From Caldifarciminota bacterium (GTDB lineage Bacteria > Hydrothermota > Hydrothermia > LBFQ01 > DSFT01): a stretch of 64,000 nt of DNA. Where the stretch lies: NCBI GenBank assembly GCA_025060695.1, contig JANXBH010000002.1, forward strand, positions 108,826 to 172,825, read 5' to 3'. Positions 57,289 through 64,000 of this stretch are shown piece after piece. The position numbers and the translations under genes are program-made. A model generated the notes under the pieces. That model saw only the letters and a list, made by a program, of their open reading frames with translations, was not told where the DNA came from and made no database searches. Positions within the stretch are counted from its first letter, which is position 1; every line of letters starts with the position of its first letter.

Positions 57289-59147
57289 AAGTCAAAGTTT
57301 CTTCTATAATATATCAAATACCTTATTTCACTGGCAAATGGAAAGACAGAGGATAGTTTTACAAAAGGCTCAAACCTTAACAATTTATAGGCTTTTCTCT
57401 TATCACCAAGTTTTATTAGTTTAAAAAATTCATTTAAATCAAAGAATACATCCTTATTTAAGACAACACTTTGATTTCCAATGGATATTAATCTAAAACC
57501 TACTTCGTGATTTATTCTATAAACAAAAGACTTAATATTTCTAAAGCCTTTTTGCTCCAACTCCTTAAAACTAACTTTTCTACCTTTCTCATTGAGCAAA
57601 TAGAACAACAACATATAAGCTCTATTAGCTCTCCTTGAACTTCTGATTTGAGTGTTATTAACATAAACTGTTTCTTTTCTTGAAAGAACATAAACCCTTA
57701 CCCTGTAATATCTCTTAATTCTAAGTAATCTAACAATATTTTTGAATTCTCTATATTTTCGTATGTGCTTTAAGGATTTATTTAAAAGTAGTGCATAAAC
57801 ATGTAAATTATAAATCAAACCATATTTATTCGCAACTTCAACAGCTTTCTTTATATTTCCCATTAAGAGGTATTTCAAAACTAACTCCTGCTTTCTATAA
57901 CTTGATAGAAGTGTATAGTCTTTATTATATATTGCCTTTAGTGTATTTGAAAACTTTGAGCCTTCATTCAATAAATCTCTAACTTTGTCATACTTACCTT
58001 CAATAGAATACTTCAACATTAATATAGTTTTAAATTCAGGTAAATAGAATTTATAGTTTTCTATTTCTTTTTCAATTTCATTCAATCTCGTATGGAAATT
58101 CACAAAATCCCCTTTTAAAAGCAACATAGAATTACAATTTAAACACTTGTATAATAATCTTGATTGAACGAACTTAGTATTTTCTATTAAGCTTTTTGCC
58201 TTTGAAATGAAAATATTATATTTACCTGAAATCATATCTAAGATTGCATCATCCTTTATACTCTTAGCAGTTTTTATATAACCTAAACCTACAAGTAATC
58301 TAAAAACTCCCTCTTTATCAATGTTTTTCTTTTTAATCATCTTAAAAGTTAAACTTTTTGCCAATTTTGGTTCTAATACTATAAATACATTAGCTAAATT
58401 TAAAATAAATTCATATTTAAGTTGAAATGGCAATTTTTCTATTTGAGACTTATGCTCATCGTATATTTTTAAGATTTCTTGAAACTTTCCATGTATTTTC
58501 AGGATGAAAATCTTTAAAAATAGTAAGTAGAAGTAATTGAGAGTATTTTTATTAGTTTTCATAGTTTCTTCAATCTTTTGTAAATAGATTATCTGTTCTT
58601 CAATTGTTAGCTTTTGAACTTGAATAAGATAGATAATTTTATATACAAAAGCATAGGTAGGTAAATAGTTATCAGGTATTTTTTCAAGTAAATAGTAGTT
58701 TTTACTATCTAACTTATGATATTTCAAAATTTCACTTGCTTCAGCTAATTTGTTTTCTTCTATAAGAATTTTAAATAGTTCAAAAAGTTCTCCTGACATA
58801 GTCTTAACTTTATAAAGATTGTAGTTTTGTAATTTATTTGAAATCGTTGAAGCAGCTATATTTAGATTATATTTTTCCTTTAGGTAAGTTTTTATTTGGT
58901 TTATTGTAAAAAATGGATTTTGCTCTTTTACTTTATAAATCAAGTATCCTAATTCATCAACTTCTAAGTATGGAACTATACTATTTTTAGCCTTTTTTTT
59001 AATGTGTAAAATAGTACTTACTGAGCATTTAAATTCTTTTGAAATATGCCTTATACTTTTATTCTGACATAAACTTTTGTAAACCATGTATTTTTTAAGA
59101 GGTGATAAGCTATTTTTTCTATATTTTGAAAACCTTGTTTTAGCCAT
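57285..59147 (-). CDS. large regulator: transposase-like paired HTH, helical repeats, C-terminal SARP/BTAD-like module
   Basis: 620 aa. Residues of about 14-56 (SPLKKYMVYKSLCQNKSIRH, then EFKCSVSTILHI) and 68-118 (NPFFTINQIKTYLKEKYNL, then ASTISNKLQNYNLYKVK) are two HTH units arranged as in the N-terminus of IS630/Tc1-type transposases. No transposase catalytic domain follows. Residues of about 115-470 are all-helical, TPR-like. From about 490 come a winged-helix-like domain (RVRVYVLSRKETVYVNNTQI, LLFYLLNEKGRKVSFKELEQ) and a short BTAD-like end (FFDLNEFFKLIKLGDKRKA). SARP proteins carry this module at the N-terminus, so the order is reversed. Probably a transcription regulator of the divergent exported gene. 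The domain reading is mine, by eye. Confidence 0.6.
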   Translation of the reverse strand: MAKTRFSKYRKNSLSPLKKYMVYKSLCQNKSIRHISKEFKCSVSTILHIKKKAKNSIVPYLEVDELGYLIYKVKEQNPFFTINQIKTYLKEKYNLNIAASTISNKLQNYNLYKVKTMSGELFELFKILIEENKLAEASEILKYHKLDSKNYYLLEKIPDNYLPTYAFVYKIIYLIQVQKLTIEEQIIYLQKIEETMKTNKNTLNYFYLLFLKIFILKIHGKFQEILKIYDEHKSQIEKLPFQLKYEFILNLANVFIVLEPKLAKSLTFKMIKKKNIDKEGVFRLLVGLGYIKTAKSIKDDAILDMISGKYNIFISKAKSLIENTKFVQSRLLYKCLNCNSMLLLKGDFVNFHTRLNEIEKEIENYKFYLPEFKTILMLKYSIEGKYDKVRDLLNEGSKFSNTLKAIYNKDYTLLSSYRKQELVLKYLLMGNIKKAVEVANKYGLIYNLHVYALLLNKSLKHIRKYREFKNIVRLLRIKRYYRVRVYVLSRKETVYVNNTQIRSSRRANRAYMLLFYLLNEKGRKVSFKELEQKGFRNIKSFVYRINHEVGFRLISIGNQSVVLNKDVFFDLNEFFKLIKLGDKRKAYKLLRFEPFVKLSSVFPFASEIRYLIYYRRNFDF

Positions 59148-59153
59148 TTTGAA

Positions 59154-59163
59154 AATTATAAAG
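59154..59163 (-). promoter_or_regulatory. promoter motif variant of the 620-aa regulator gene
   Basis: Minus-strand TTTATAATTT ends 6 nt before the regulator ATG; same spacing class as the other start-proximal motifs. Confidence 0.5.
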
Positions 59164-59170
59164 GTTAATA

Positions 59171-59200
59171 TAAATTTTAAAATCAGTCTTAAAATTTATT
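59171..59200. repeat. perfect 11-bp inverted repeat between regulator and exported protein genes
   Basis: ATAAATTTTAA (59171-59181) and TTAAAATTTAT (59190-59200) are exact reverse complements with spacer AATCAGTC. It may be an operator for the adjacent regulator, or a second pair of outward promoter motifs. The rightward gene also has a TATAAAATTT-like element near 59244 and AAGGAGG just before its ATG. Confidence 0.55.
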
Positions 59201-59272
59201 GTCTTAACTATAAAAACCATTGCATATTTTAAATATTCGTATTATAAAATTTCATTCAGAAGGAGGTTAAAA

Positions 59273-61000
59273 ATGAATGTGCTTAGAGTAATGTCAATAG
59301 GAGTATGGGCTCTCCTATTGACGATAAGTCCAGCCCAAGCGGAAAGGGAAATTCACACTCACCAACCTTCAGTAAATGACCCCAACCACATGCTAAACGT
59401 CCAAAAGGATATATTCAACATAGAAAGTATGGGACATAAAATCATAGGAGTTACCCTATATGTTCAAGACCCATATACTAATCAGGTTGGAAGTGATGGA
59501 AGGTATATGGTAGAAAGGGCAAATGAGTTATTCAATAGTGGAAATAGAGATGAAGCTATAAGAATACTAGAGGAATTTTCAAGAAAGTATCCAAAAGCAA
59601 TTCTTATGTATCAGCATGTTCCCAAAAATCCAGATAACCGTGGTGGCTCTGGTACTCTATGGCTTCCTAACGATGTTTATGTTAGCGCATACTCAAGTGG
59701 TTATAGAGCTACAGAAATAGCAATTGATAGAGATTCAAAAACAGGTAGATTTCATATAATAACTTCGTATAGAAATAACAATACTCAACAAAGTGGTTAT
59801 TGTATTAACTATTCAGATCCAGCTAACTATACACTGTGGACTATCTTTACATGCTGGACATTTACGCACGCTACCAATTACATAACTTCAGTCGATATAG
59901 CTGTTAAAGGTGATACAATGCTTGCACTATCAGGTGGAGCGGACGGAGGTGTAGGATACTGGTATTATCTCCGCGCAAGTACAACTCCAATAATAAACAA
60001 TCAACCTATACTTGCTGCTGATGCTAATAGAGCACCTATTAATAGAGTTGTATTTGCTAAAGGTCATGCAGAAGGATTACCTATGAGATACGAGTTCGTA
60101 TTTGTCCACGGAAAAACTATGCTTTACAGATTAGCAACAAAACAGGGTTTAACACCAGGTGGAACTTGGAATAGCTTTACAATCTACTCAAACGGTATTC
60201 CTAATTTCCCAAGAACAATAAGTGCTGATATGGATCCACAAGCAAGTGGCTCAAAAATAGCAATGTCTCATAGGTTTACTTCAGGTTCTGATACGGCTTA
60301 CTATGTATATTATTACAGTTTCAATAGTGATACCTCTAATTTTATTTACGATGGTTATGTAAGAGTTGATAGCCCACCACCACCACCATCTAAATGCGGA
60401 GGTGCTTCGTTTTACGCAAATGACGTTTCCCATGATGATGGTTTTACTGATGTCGTATTTGAGTGCAGAGACAGTATAGGATATAGACTAATTCAAAGCC
60501 CTGCTGCAGTTCATTCTTTTTATGGTCCTGGTCTTTATCCAGCAATTTCTCAAGTATTGTTAGACAATGAATATTATGTCTTTAAATACCGTCTTGGTAA
60601 AATAATTAACGTTTACCCTATTATTGATACTATTAATGATAAACCAGCATTTTTCTATTTATATGCTGCAGTCAAAGATGCAAATCTCGGCGTTGCCTGG
60701 ATATATAGAGGTACATTGGATAGCATACTTTTTAACTATCGAATTACAACTTCTCATTCTGAAAGGACAAAAACTGATAAAATTGTAAGCAAGTTTAGCT
60801 ATAAAAATGGTAAAGTTATATTCAATTCAAGCTATAGTGGTTATACTTCAATTAAAGTATATGATATCTCAGGTAAAGTTGTATTTAACAGAAATTTATA
60901 TATCAAGACCGGTTTAAACGAAATTGAGATTAGACTAATTAGAGGTCTATACATAATCGATGTAAATAATGTAGGAAGTGATAAAATTGTTGTTAAATAG
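59273..61000 (+). CDS. exported protein with C-terminal sorting-type domain
   Basis: 575 aa. A classical signal peptide (positive start, hydrophobic core, cleavage after SPAQA). Residues of about 70-110 include a TPR-like unit (ANELFNSGNRDEAIRILEEF). The middle is beta-rich and perhaps propeller-like (about 140-480), with a proline run SPPPPPSKC near 365. Residues of about 505-575 are a sorting-type beta domain (IKVYDISGKVVF, GLYIIDVNNVGSDKIVV). AAGGAGG lies 7 nt upstream, so this mRNA has a leader. Divergent from the 620-aa regulator. Function unknown; probably at the surface. Confidence 0.8.
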   Translation: MNVLRVMSIGVWALLLTISPAQAEREIHTHQPSVNDPNHMLNVQKDIFNIESMGHKIIGVTLYVQDPYTNQVGSDGRYMVERANELFNSGNRDEAIRILEEFSRKYPKAILMYQHVPKNPDNRGGSGTLWLPNDVYVSAYSSGYRATEIAIDRDSKTGRFHIITSYRNNNTQQSGYCINYSDPANYTLWTIFTCWTFTHATNYITSVDIAVKGDTMLALSGGADGGVGYWYYLRASTTPIINNQPILAADANRAPINRVVFAKGHAEGLPMRYEFVFVHGKTMLYRLATKQGLTPGGTWNSFTIYSNGIPNFPRTISADMDPQASGSKIAMSHRFTSGSDTAYYVYYYSFNSDTSNFIYDGYVRVDSPPPPPSKCGGASFYANDVSHDDGFTDVVFECRDSIGYRLIQSPAAVHSFYGPGLYPAISQVLLDNEYYVFKYRLGKIINVYPIIDTINDKPAFFYLYAAVKDANLGVAWIYRGTLDSILFNYRITTSHSERTKTDKIVSKFSYKNGKVIFNSSYSGYTSIKVYDISGKVVFNRNLYIKTGLNEIEIRLIRGLYIIDVNNVGSDKIVVK

Positions 61001-61008
61001 TAGCACTT

Positions 61009-61023
61009 GGGGGCTTTGCCCCC
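61009..61023 (+). terminator. intercistronic G/C hairpin
   Basis: Stem GGGGGC/GCCCCC with loop TTT, 8 bp after a stop codon. It is followed by ACAAAAA rather than a T-run, and by a Shine-Dalgarno sequence for the next gene. It may be a partial terminator or an mRNA-stabilising 3' end. Confidence 0.5.
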
Positions 61024-61042
61024 ACAAAAAGGAGAAGAAAAA

Positions 61043-62014
61043 ATGAAAAAAATTATAGCTTTAGTTTCTTTTTTATTAATGATATCATGTAGTAAAAAGA
61101 AAGATGAACCTACGGGACCTTCACAACTTTCAAAAGAACAAGCACTATCAATGATAGCAACACAAACCATAACTGATATGGACGATTATGTGAGGATAAA
61201 CGCATGGAGAGGAGGTTATTTTGTATTCAAGGAACATCCATCACTTGAACCTTACAAAAAACAGATAAATAAAGTATTAGAAATAACCTCAGGTTGCGGT
61301 GATCCCCCTATACAAGGCGACCAAACTGACAATGACGGAGATGAAATTCCTCTAAATGCATGGTTTGATTTAAATTGTGATACTACAATCAACTTTGGTG
61401 ATGGTACTCAAAGAATAGTATATCAAGGAAGAGTTAGGGGAGAAGACCCAAATGACAATCCAAATGATCCTAATAGTAAATGGATAGGCAAAGTAACAGT
61501 TAATAATCCTTCAAGACAAGACCAACTATTTAAAATGAGATTTGAAATAAATAATCAACAACAAAATTTCTTTATTGAATGGCTATTTAGATATACTATA
61601 TCTACAAATAGACAGGGAAATAATTACTCAGTGTTGCTCAATGAAAACATATCACTTATTTTTCCTGATAGTTTAGGAAATCCGCAATCATTCGGACCAC
61701 TTAATATAAATTATAACATAGTATTTACTTCAAATGACCCAAATTGGTATCCTGATTCTTCCTATTTAAGTGGTTCTCTATCACTAACAGGTAATTTCCA
61801 ATATCAAAATGAAACTTGGGCAATAAACACACCACAACCACTACAATATAGCAAGCAATGCGTTATTGACAATGAGCCTATGCCATTAGGGGGAACTTTA
61901 AGATATCAATATCAACAAGAAGAAATAAGAGCGGTATTTACCTCATGTGGTCAATGCACTATCTACTATAATAATCAAGTGATAGGTTCTTGTGAGACTG
62001 GACCAGTTTATTAA
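61043..62014 (+). CDS. hypothetical lipoprotein, 323 aa
   Basis: From ATG 61043 (AAAGGAG upstream). A longer frame running into the hairpin is rejected. Lipobox LLMISC, then a charged linker KKKDEPTGPSQ. The body is Asn/Gln/Asp-rich and beta-type, including DGDEIPLNAWFDLNCDTTIN and the end CGQCTIYYNNQVIGSC with several cysteines. Not recognised. Same strand and likely same transcript as the exported protein before it. Confidence 0.7.
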   Translation: MKKIIALVSFLLMISCSKKKDEPTGPSQLSKEQALSMIATQTITDMDDYVRINAWRGGYFVFKEHPSLEPYKKQINKVLEITSGCGDPPIQGDQTDNDGDEIPLNAWFDLNCDTTINFGDGTQRIVYQGRVRGEDPNDNPNDPNSKWIGKVTVNNPSRQDQLFKMRFEINNQQQNFFIEWLFRYTISTNRQGNNYSVLLNENISLIFPDSLGNPQSFGPLNINYNIVFTSNDPNWYPDSSYLSGSLSLTGNFQYQNETWAINTPQPLQYSKQCVIDNEPMPLGGTLRYQYQQEEIRAVFTSCGQCTIYYNNQVIGSCETGPVY

Positions 62015-62028
62015 GCGAGGAGATAAGC

Positions 62029-62442
62029 ATGGCAGAATTAGAAAATAACATTTCAAAATTTGTATTAGAGAAGCTGCCATCCATATCTGATGAATGGAGA
62101 AAAACTATTAACACAATCTTACCTTGGCTGTTTATAATCTTTGGTGCTTTCTCATCTTTTATGTTGATTTCCACACTAATAGGTGGTGCATTTGTACCTT
62201 ATCTTTTTAGTTTTGCGCTATATTTATACTTCATTAGTATTATCTACTTAATTAGTTCTATAGCCACCTTCATAGCAGGCATATTAATGTTAAGAAAACA
62301 ATACTTAGGATGGCGTCTAGCATTCATATTCAACCTTCTTAACATAGCTATAGGTATAATTTCCTTTAATATCCTATCCATCATAATGTCTACAATATCC
62401 ATATACCTACTTTCTCAGATTAGAAGTTTTTATTTAGGTTAA
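62029..62442 (+). CDS. small membrane protein with four transmembrane helices
   Basis: 137 aa. The N-terminal amphipathic part (ELENNISKFVLEKLPSISDEW) is followed by four hydrophobic helices at about 30-50, 55-74, 76-90 and 97-125. Short proteins of this layout are common in Bacteroidota-like genomes without assigned function. GAGGAG upstream of ATG. Confidence 0.65.
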   Translation: MAELENNISKFVLEKLPSISDEWRKTINTILPWLFIIFGAFSSFMLISTLIGGAFVPYLFSFALYLYFISIIYLISSIATFIAGILMLRKQYLGWRLAFIFNLLNIAIGIISFNILSIIMSTISIYLLSQIRSFYLG

Positions 62443-62477
62443 GGTGAATAACATGCTACTAAAGGAGGTAAAAGAGT

Positions 62478-62981
62478 ATGTTAATTTTAATAATTTCGTT
62501 TGAAGGCAAAGTGTATTATAAAACAAGTGCTGGAACTTCATATGTAACATACGTAAAAGGTCAAAATCAAATTGCATTAGAGATGGAAGGAATGAGAACC
62601 ATCATAAAAGGAAATAAAGCCTACATAATAATGGATGAACAAAGAACATATATGGAAACAGATGCTAAATCACAGAAACAAGCTCATCATACATTTTCAG
62701 ACTATCAAAAAGATTTTGAATTAAAAAAGACAGGTAAAACATATACTATTGCAGGTTATAAGTGTGAAGAGTATTTCGCTAAAGATAAAAAAACAGGATA
62801 TAAATCCGAGGTCTGTTTTTCAAAAGATATACCTCTGCCATTAAGAACAACCTTTTACATTGAAGGTGGAAGGAAAGAAACTGCTGAAGTTTATAAGATA
62901 GAAAAAACAACTATTGATCCAAAAGTTTTTGAAGTTCCAAAAGGTTATCAAAAATTAGATTTCAATATACCTACAAGATAG
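62478..62981 (+). CDS. exported DUF4412-like protein
   Basis: 167 aa. Short hydrophobic start then FEGKVYYKTSAG. Repeated beta-hairpins (TIIKGNKAYIIMDEQRTYMET, TYTIAGYKCEEYFAKDKKTG) and the end FEVPKGYQKLDF fit the LolA-like DUF4412 fold. AAAGGAGG is 10 nt upstream. A short out-of-frame ATG at 62453 encodes only 16 residues and is ignored. Probably periplasmic; ligand unknown. Confidence 0.75.
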   Translation: MLILIISFEGKVYYKTSAGTSYVTYVKGQNQIALEMEGMRTIIKGNKAYIIMDEQRTYMETDAKSQKQAHHTFSDYQKDFELKKTGKTYTIAGYKCEEYFAKDKKTGYKSEVCFSKDIPLPLRTTFYIEGGRKETAEVYKIEKTTIDPKVFEVPKGYQKLDFNIPTR

Positions 62982-62998
62982 AGGGGTATTCACCCCTC
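62981..62998 (+). terminator. 3'-end hairpin
   Basis: Stem GAGGGG/CCCCTC with loop TATTCA, starting at the stop codon of the DUF4412-like gene. No T-run follows. Same style as the hairpin at 61009. Confidence 0.5.
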
Positions 62999-63072
62999 AT
63001 AATCTAATAGTGAGTATTTACTATAAAATCATAGAAGGACTAAGGATAGTTTTACAAGGGTCTCACTTATAG

Positions 63073-63339
63073 TCAAAGATGCCAGAATTTTGCTTTACCT
63101 ATTAGTTTACCACTCAATAAAATAGCAAAATCTACAAAACTTGATTTTTGATGTAGTTTTAAGATTTTTGAAGCTTTCTCTTCTATTTTCCTATAGTTTT
63201 CAATCGCAAGATTTTTATTTCCTTGATTATACTGATTTTCTGCAAGTTGAAATATTTTTTTAAGATTGTAGTAGTTATTAAAATATGCTCTTAAGTCAAG
63301 CAAAAATTGAGAGAAAGAATAACTTATTAAAAGTATCAA
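63073..63339 (-). CDS. small hypothetical exported protein
   Basis: 88 aa from TTG 63339, which lies just after a CTTAAAATTT-like motif, as for other leaderless genes here. Hydrophobic start (MILLISYSFSQFLLDL), then one TPR-like helix pair (AENQYNQGNKNLAIENYRKI). No family recognised and no ATG start, so moderate support only. Confidence 0.45.
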   Translation of the reverse strand: MILLISYSFSQFLLDLRAYFNNYYNLKKIFQLAENQYNQGNKNLAIENYRKIEEKASKILKLHQKSSFVDFAILLSGKLIGKAKFWHL

Positions 63340-63349
63340 AATAAAATTT

Positions 63350-63370
63350 TAAGGGGCAGAACGCCCCTTA
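63350..63370 (-). terminator. terminator of the SBBP-repeat gene
   Basis: Stem TAAGGGGC/GCCCCTTA with a 5-nt loop. On the minus strand it is followed by AAAATTTTATTTT, which supplies the T-rich tract. The start of that tract also forms the motif before the 88-aa gene. Confidence 0.7.
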
Positions 63371-64000
63371 GTTTTTGACAAATCTAATAATTTCTTTCCT
63401 GTTATCTAATATCACTTCCACTATGTATATACCTTTTTCTAAGTCTTTGATTGAAATTTCATAAGTGCCAATGTTTAATTTTCTTAAGTTTAACTCTTTT
63501 TTCTTTGTGCCATCTATTGTGTATATTCTAAATTGTAATTCCATAGGCTCTTTTATATTTAGTATGATTTTGTTGTTTTTAATTTTGAATATGTCGTAAA
63601 TTCCTAACTTGTTTTCATTGGTAAAAACAACAGTAGGTGAAAATTTTGAAATAAAGGCATCAGAATAACCAGCATTACTTCCTTGAAAATAAGCTCCTCC
63701 TTCTGGGTTTTGTGTGGGAAAATTGGTTGACCAAGTCGAACCCACTACATATACATTGTTATTATTGTCTGTGGAAATGGAAATAGCATAATCATCATCA
63801 TTTCCCCCATAATAAGTAGCCCAAGTCAGTTGTGGGTCAATAACTAATTCATTATTACCACTATAACCATATACTACAAAACCTATCTCATTTTCTTTAT
63901 ACCTGTAGCTAACTTCTATCTTATTATCATTCTCATACGCAACTAAATTCCCATCTATTAATAAACCATTACTCGTTTTCATCTCTATTTCTCTATCTTT
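63368..64000 (-). CDS. SBBP-repeat protein with C-terminal sorting-type domain, 5'-truncated by the window
   Basis: 210 codons are visible and the frame continues past the window edge. NNELVIDPQLTWATYYGGND leads into one SBBP-type beta-propeller repeat (ISISTDNNNNVYVVGSTWS, then SDAFISKFSP). After it comes a sorting-type domain (LQFRIYTIDGTKKKELNL, GIYIVEVILDN). Typical SBBP proteins have many such repeats after the VIDP segment; this one has a single repeat. It is probably an exported surface protein. It ends at the hairpin at 63350. Confidence 0.8.
   Translation of the reverse strand, partial: KDREIEMKTSNGLLIDGNLVAYENDNKIEVSYRYKENEIGFVVYGYSGNNELVIDPQLTWATYYGGNDDDYAISISTDNNNNVYVVGSTWSTNFPTQNPEGGAYFQGSNAGYSDAFISKFSPTVVFTNENKLGIYDIFKIKNNKIILNIKEPMELQFRIYTIDGTKKKELNLRKLNIGTYEISIKDLEKGIYIVEVILDNRKEIIRFVKN

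Overview
This is a gene-dense, very AT-rich bacterial chromosome segment. Intergenic gaps are mostly 0-50 bp, and the longest gene-free stretch is about 195 bp (34078-34274). The organism has an outer membrane: there is an LptB tail, a KdsD-type arabinose-5-phosphate isomerase, SurA-like and BamE-like factors, predicted beta-barrels and many lipoproteins. It respires with a Thermus-like ba3-type oxidase. Several secreted proteins end in a sorting-type beta domain of the kind used by type IX secretion. Together this suggests a member of the FCB/WOR-3/Hydrothermae-like candidate phyla, possibly thermophilic. That placement is inference, because no rRNA gene is present.

Layout. 1-3200: LptB tail, a small membrane protein, a Thermus-type seven-iron ferredoxin, a duplicated ferredoxin tail with a terminator, and a beta-repeat protein. 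3200-5400 (minus): YjbQ, an M19 dipeptidase-like protein and Hsp33. 5400-11540: PrkA kinase with two exported proteins, then a nicotinamidase-like hydrolase, LigA and a methyltransferase. 11540-16080 (minus): SurA-like chaperone and transaldolase, then rhodanese lipoprotein, proline dehydrogenase and a kinase-fold protein lacking the catalytic Asp. 16100-24210: exported Omp28/TlpA thiol-redox proteins, a DUF6029-like barrel, ProS and a DUF354 protein. 24280-29290: an eight-gene ba3 oxidase operon in which subunits I and II are separated by an outer-membrane protein, the 36-aa subunit IIa, a UspA, a Roadblock protein, a V4R-like protein and a four-helix membrane protein. 29295-34077 (minus): KdsD, pyrimidine-nucleoside phosphorylase, an orphan V-ATPase F-like protein, a dehydrogenase-DUF309 fusion, an SPOUT methyltransferase and a DUF429 protein. 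34270-39120: DnaX, Pcm, YceI, a possible c-heme lipoprotein, BamE-like and other lipoproteins, and a zinc alcohol dehydrogenase.

39120-45980 is a long translation operon: rpmJ-rpsM-rpsK-rpsD-rpoA-rplQ, a thioredoxin, rplM-rpsI-rpsB-tsf, then a Kbl/BioF-type PLP enzyme. 45980-57290 holds LipB, a DUF3365 heme protein, leucine dehydrogenase, a HEAT lipoprotein, RecR/EbfC/aminopeptidase P (minus), HemW, GyrA, carbamate kinase and unknowns. 57285-64000 looks accessory. It holds a 620-aa regulator built from a transposase-like paired HTH, a helical repeat region and a C-terminal SARP/BTAD-like module. This is divergent from an exported sorting-domain protein, two lipoproteins or exported proteins, a membrane protein and an SBBP-repeat fragment.

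The most striking genome-wide feature is a motif close to CTTTAAAATTTT. It ends about 4-13 nt before the start codon of nearly every transcription-unit head and is not accompanied by a Shine-Dalgarno sequence there. Genes inside operons carry AGGAGG-type sites instead. This suggests a -10-like promoter that makes leaderless mRNAs. Where units diverge, two copies sit back to back as near-perfect inverted repeats 28-33 bp long. No tRNA, rRNA, CRISPR array or intact insertion sequence was found.
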